This document shows, piece after piece, positions 59,360 through 64,000 of a stretch of DNA of 64,000 nucleotides. The stretch comes from Sindora glabra (Eukaryota > Streptophyta > Magnoliopsida > Fabales > Fabaceae): contig CM035236.1 of NCBI GenBank assembly GCA_020226215.1, positions 7,445,001-7,509,000 of the forward strand. The letters run 5' to 3'. Made by a program: the position numbers and the translations under genes. The notes below the pieces were generated by a model, which worked only from the letters and a program-made list of their open reading frames with translations, searched no databases and was not told the origin of the DNA. How positions within the stretch are numbered: position 1 is the stretch's first letter; every line of letters starts with the position of its first letter.

Positions 59360-61600
59360 TATATATATATATATATATGGTCACGAGCCAGTTGTATTTA
59401 GAATCTTAATTTTTAAAACTTTTTATTTCTAATTTTACAGAAAAAAAAGTTTAGTTGCAGAATAATAATAAAAATAATAGAAAGAATGGCAAGGTTCGGA
59501 AGGGACAGTATCGGAGGTTGGGTCTGTCAATGGCCGCCTTGGAGGCGATCAATTATGACTACCCTTCTTGAGCTATATCTACTTTTTAAAGGATGAATTT
59601 ATCATCACAATCTTATTAAAATGCTAGCAGTGTGATAGTCCTTCCGACTTTTACTGATTATAAAATGACGTCTTCTTGCATAAATTAAAATAAGAACTCA
59701 ATAATTAGTAGATCAATAATTTCCGTGGTTCCTCATTCATATGCTTTGCTTTGGTTTAGAACTGGAGAGGGCCACATTTGAAGATGAGGTGGACCATATG
59801 TTAGGAGAATTTCTAGAGTGAGAAAGGAGAGGGAGGGGGGAGAGAGAAAAAGAGCTGCTAGTATTGGGCACAACAAGAATGTGTGGAGTAGCATTCACGT
59901 TAAGGTTACTTTCGGCCTATCAATTGCAGAGTTTGGTTCGTTCACTTGTTTGAGGTGTCTTATGATCCTTTTAATGGACTGAGGATTTTGCAGAAATGCA
60001 CCAAAATCACATAAGACAGTATGATCCACACTTTTAAATTGTGTTTGCCAGTTAAATTACACTTTAATAACGGTAAATACAACAAAATATGAATGAATAA
60101 ATACAATTATTATATTGCAAATTCAGATAACTTATAATTTCAAATATCCATGAGATTTTCATTTTTGTGTTTGAGCAAGGGATAACTCTTGGACTCTGTC
60201 TTGAATAGTTATCACGCAACAGACACCGATAGTCTTTATTCAAATGCATCTAGTTGTCATAAAAATTTCACACTTTTATTAAATGATAAACCAACGGCTG
60301 GCTCTCTCTGTATACGCTTATTTTTCAATGTCAAATGGTTGTCTATATTATATCACACAATGGCATTACTTGAACAGTAACTCGAGTTTTTAAAACAAGT
60401 GTAGAAGAATAACCATCATGCACACAATTATTCTTTTAATATATTTGGGAGGGGCAGAAGGTGCCAATTTGAAGTTTTAAAGCTTGAATAGCAACGCAAA
60501 AAATATTTAAGTGATATATGCTTTTACTTGACAATTTTGATCTCTTTTGTATTTTGAATTTGATTTCAAAATTTTATATATGTATGTTCAATAATTTAAT
60601 TATTTCTATTATTATCATTATAAAAAATAAAAAAAGGCTCGAATAACAGAGGAATCATATCCTTATCAGAAAGCCACAGACTTGTTTGACTGTTGAAGCA
60701 CCGGTCCTTGCCATTTAGTTTAGCAGGCTGCCATTATACTAATCACCACATTTTTTGCACAAACATGGGGCAGTGGTTGTTAGTAAAACAGGGACGTAGG
60801 TGCGAAAAGGACATGTGTCATCACTAGCTAGCGTGAAAAACAGCTCTAATTAATTTATTGAATTACGAAAGAATAAGAACCCAATGAACCTTAATAGATG
60901 AGCTAAAAAAAATAAGAAAAAGCCAGATACTTTTCCGACAAGGACTGGTTTGAAGGAATATACTAAATCATATTGGGGTACTATATCATGGAGGTGCTTA
61001 TTTTCAATTTCCATTTTCTTAATGTAATTAGCAGCATGTGATCAAGAAAAATATGTGCCAGGAAATATAGTCATTAATTTTCTTAGTCGAATAATTTAGG
61101 CGCATCCCCTGCCGGGGATTATTATTAATTTAATCCCACTTGTCACTGATTCAAATTTTTAGCCGTTGCATTATTAGGTATATGACTCAGAAATATTGGC
61201 GATGGCTTGCTTGAAACATTTGCACATGCCACAGACACACCAGAAAGAACGCGATGATCCACAAGTGGACTTTTCTTATGACAAAAATGATAAATCAAGT
61301 AATATGTACACAAAATTGCGGGTTCAAACCTAAAATATAAAGTAAAAAAAGCTTCAAAAATAATATTATATTACTTAAAATGCCAGCTTAATCCACAACA
61401 TAATATTTTCAGCGGTTAACAAAACAGAAAAAGAAATATATAGCCAAGTTCAGGGTCCTAGTGTAATTCAAAAAACGTGAAGGAGGCAATCTAACATATT
61501 ATAGAATAAAAAATTCATTTAGTTGAAGAATTTTTATGGGCAGAGAACCCAGATTTTGCTTTCAACGTTGGTTTTTGCTGATGGGGGTAGAGAGATTTTA
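59360..61600. other. Intergenic sequence upstream of the peroxidase
   Basis: No gene supported. Contains an AT microsatellite at about 59361-59378 and a GA-rich stretch at about 59820-59850 (peroxidase promoter side). Small open frames show no family resemblance. Confidence 0.45.
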
Positions 61601-61608
61601 TATGTTTC

Positions 61609-61757
61609 CAATTGTCTTTTATTATATTTAATAAATTAATAATAATTATTAATTTTATGTGATTGATATATATTAAAAATTTTATTTTTTAATTTTTAAA
61701 ATATTAAAAATTATAAAATAAATAATTATTTTTATTTATTAAATATAATTGAAAATA
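61609..61757. repeat. AT-rich imperfect inverted repeat
   Basis: The arm at 61609-61649 (TTTTATTATATTTAATAAAT core) is the reverse complement, with a few mismatches, of the arm at 61721-61757 (ATTTATTAAATATAATTGAA core). The short AT-rich centre contains further small palindromes. Could be an old hairpin MITE; no target duplication identified. Confidence 0.5.
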
Positions 61758-64000
61758 AATAATTTAATTGAAGTATAGAAAAATTTCTAGATTAGGGTGA
61801 GCTAAAATAAAACGGAGTCAAATTCCATTGGCTCGTGGTACCAAATTAATGATTGTCCGTTCATGCACGTAATCTCATACTTAGCTTTAATTTTCGTGAG
61901 ACTTTCCCGGTCCTGTACTTCCTTTTTCTGTTCTCAAACTTGACAGCTTGAGTAGATTCCGTTGTTAGGTATCCAGCTCTTATCCGAGGTGGGGCAAAGT
62001 TGTTGCTTCGGTTCCTTTCAACTTCTTGCCATCGCTTTTCTCTTCTTTTACTCTTTGGTTTCTAGTAAAGCAAATCTGGGTAATATTCGGGAAACAAAAG
62101 AGGTAATCATGCAAAAATGATGTTTGCTCATATTAATAAAATAAACTCTAGTACCAATTTTATATTTAAAAATACTAATTAATAATTAATTTATTAGTAG
62201 CATATGGATATTGAAGAAATTTTATAAAACAAAAATTAGTTCGAGGAATAAAGCTACTTAGAAAGCCTTTTGTCGCCATCGTTTTATTTTCTATTTTTGT
62301 AATAACAGAAGTAGTTATTGATATGAAACTTAAATGCACAAAAATCTGTAACCAAATAAAATATTTTTAAAAAAAATCAAATATCACTTAGATTAAATAT
62401 TCACAGCTTTGATGCCATTGTTATGAGTGCAATTGATATCGAAAAGCTTCCAAAGCTAACCAAATATATTTAAACAATTGCTCAAATAATTAAGGACCAA
62501 TAAGCAATGAATAACTTTTGAATTGTCAGCAAGACAGCAATTGCCAATTAGAGTTTATCCAGGAAAGAGACAACTTCCAGCAAACAATTTTGAACTGTAA
62601 CCCACGAAAAATGCAATTAATAATGAGAGTGACTTGCATAATAAAAAGCCATTGAATATTAATTGTGGGGTTCAATTGAAGCAAAGAACATGAAGAAAGG
62701 TCTAATATTAATAAGGAATTGGAAAATATATGGGATTTTGTTTTATTGGACATAAAAAGAGAGTTACAGCTAATGATCATTCCATTTCAAACGCCTCCGA
62801 ATGTGAATAAGAAGTCTTTACTCATTTTTGTAAATTGTTTGTTATGGAAATTATTGACAGTTAGATATATATATATATAATGTTTGAGCATTGGACAAAT
62901 ACGTCGTTGTCTGATGATATAAGAGTGAGCGATTTAATTTTACTAGTATGTTAATAATGTTAGATTTCAATCTTTTGTTGTTGTTAATGTAAAAAGGAAA
63001 TAATTTATGCCAATTATGAATAATATAATGTAGATTATATTAAAGAAAAGTACAAATAGAAGTTCTCATGTGATCAGGTAAATAATTAATGATATAAAAA
63101 GAGAAGGAATATGGATTGAGCACGTCGTTGCCAGCTATGGCGTAACTAAACTACCAATATTCTGTGTCAAAGTGCCGTAACTAAACTTGTTATACGTCTC
63201 ATCAATGTTGACGAAATGCAATATATAATTCTCAAAATGATTAAAGGATTCAGTGCATTGATAAGATTATTTATTTATTTATATATGTTTAGAATTTTTT
63301 TCTCATTTGTCATCTCGCCTTAAGGATAGATTGTTGGTCAATAGATCTAATAATTTAACGATTTAAATTTATTAATTTGTATAGTATTATATAAATTAAA
63401 TGAAATTTAAGTACACTGTAGAATGGTGCATCGCCTATGCCATTGCATTAATGCAGTGGATTGATAAGATTATCCTTTATTTATTTATTTGTGTTTAGAA
63501 CTATTTCATTCTCATTTGTATGCCTTTTGCATTTGGAGGGTCTTCTATTGCCTTTCCCTCTTTTCCTTTCGGATCATGATTAGGGTGGCTACTAGAAAAT
63601 GTTTTTTAAATAATAAAAGTAATAAATTATTTTATATGTTTCATTTATTTTATTGAAAAATATTTTTTTTAAAAAATATTATTTACATACATATTAAAAA
63701 AAAGTAATATATCGCTCATATTAATAATTAAAAAATAATACTTAAAAATTTGATAGTTGAAGAAAATAATTTTTTTTTGAAATAAATGAAATTATTTTTT
63801 TAAATTTTTTATATTTAATATTAAATAAATAAAATAGTTATTTTATTTTATTATTTTATAATTATATTTTATAAAATATATTCTATTAAAACAATCGAAG
63901 CCTTAAATTTCATTCAAATTCGGAACAATAAATTTTTTAAAAATAATATTTAATATTGCTGGACAGTTACAAATGTCGACTGCTTTTGATTCTCAAAGTT
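61758..64000. other. Intergenic sequence at the right end of the window
   Basis: No gene supported. A more balanced stretch at about 61800-62110 has a pyrimidine-rich, leader-like part ending near AAAGAGGTAATC, which might be a non-coding first exon of a gene beyond the window. The evidence is weak. An AT microsatellite lies at about 62863-62878; the last 400 bases are very A/T-rich. Confidence 0.4.

Overview
The window is nuclear DNA of a flowering plant, most likely a eudicot. It is very AT-rich, carries spliced genes with GT-AG introns, has plant-type transposons (CACTA, Ty3/gypsy, a Mutator-like MITE), and its intact genes belong to plant families: a GRAS regulator, a plant ADA1-like SAGA subunit and a secretory class III peroxidase. 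I cannot name the species.

Layout. 1-12131 is the right-hand part of a degenerate CACTA (En/Spm) transposon. It has a terminal TTTTTGTAGTG at 12131, subterminal GTGGCTAA-type repeats at both visible ends, a broken TNP2-type transposase and a second PTTA-like relic, both on the minus strand. It abuts a decayed Ty3/gypsy RNase H-integrase fragment (about 12190-13870). From 13870 to 20630 I find no genes, only local repeats, including a 20-bp-period minisatellite.

20631-33289 and 33390-46076 are near-identical copies of one 12.7-kb block, separated by exactly 100 Ns. Copy 1 ends at the last base before the gap and copy 2 starts at the first base after it. This is the pattern of two contigs whose overlapping ends were scaffolded without being merged. 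I therefore read the 'tandem duplication' as an assembly artefact. The block carries one gene, an SCL32-like GRAS regulator. It is intact in copy 2 (40916-42322, 468 aa) and frameshifted by small indels in copy 1 (28142-29552). The real locus is probably about 12.8 kb shorter than this window.

46077-53500 is repeat-rich and gene-poor. It holds a 170-bp tandem array at the contig overlap end, degenerate repeats near 48 kb, and a 420-bp tandem duplication that contains the 5' part of a MITE. The complete MITE (52627-53103) has 9-bp target duplications. An ADA1/HFI1-like gene on + (coding 54455-55489, leader intron upstream) and a four-exon class III peroxidase on - (59205-57111, 328 aa, all catalytic residues and eight cysteines present) follow, tail to tail. 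The last 4.7 kb shows no gene.

The three genes do not form a pathway: one is a developmental regulator, one a chromatin coactivator subunit, one a cell-wall/apoplastic enzyme. I found no new multi-gene system. The strongest observations are the false duplication, the nested transposons and the MITE-containing duplication.
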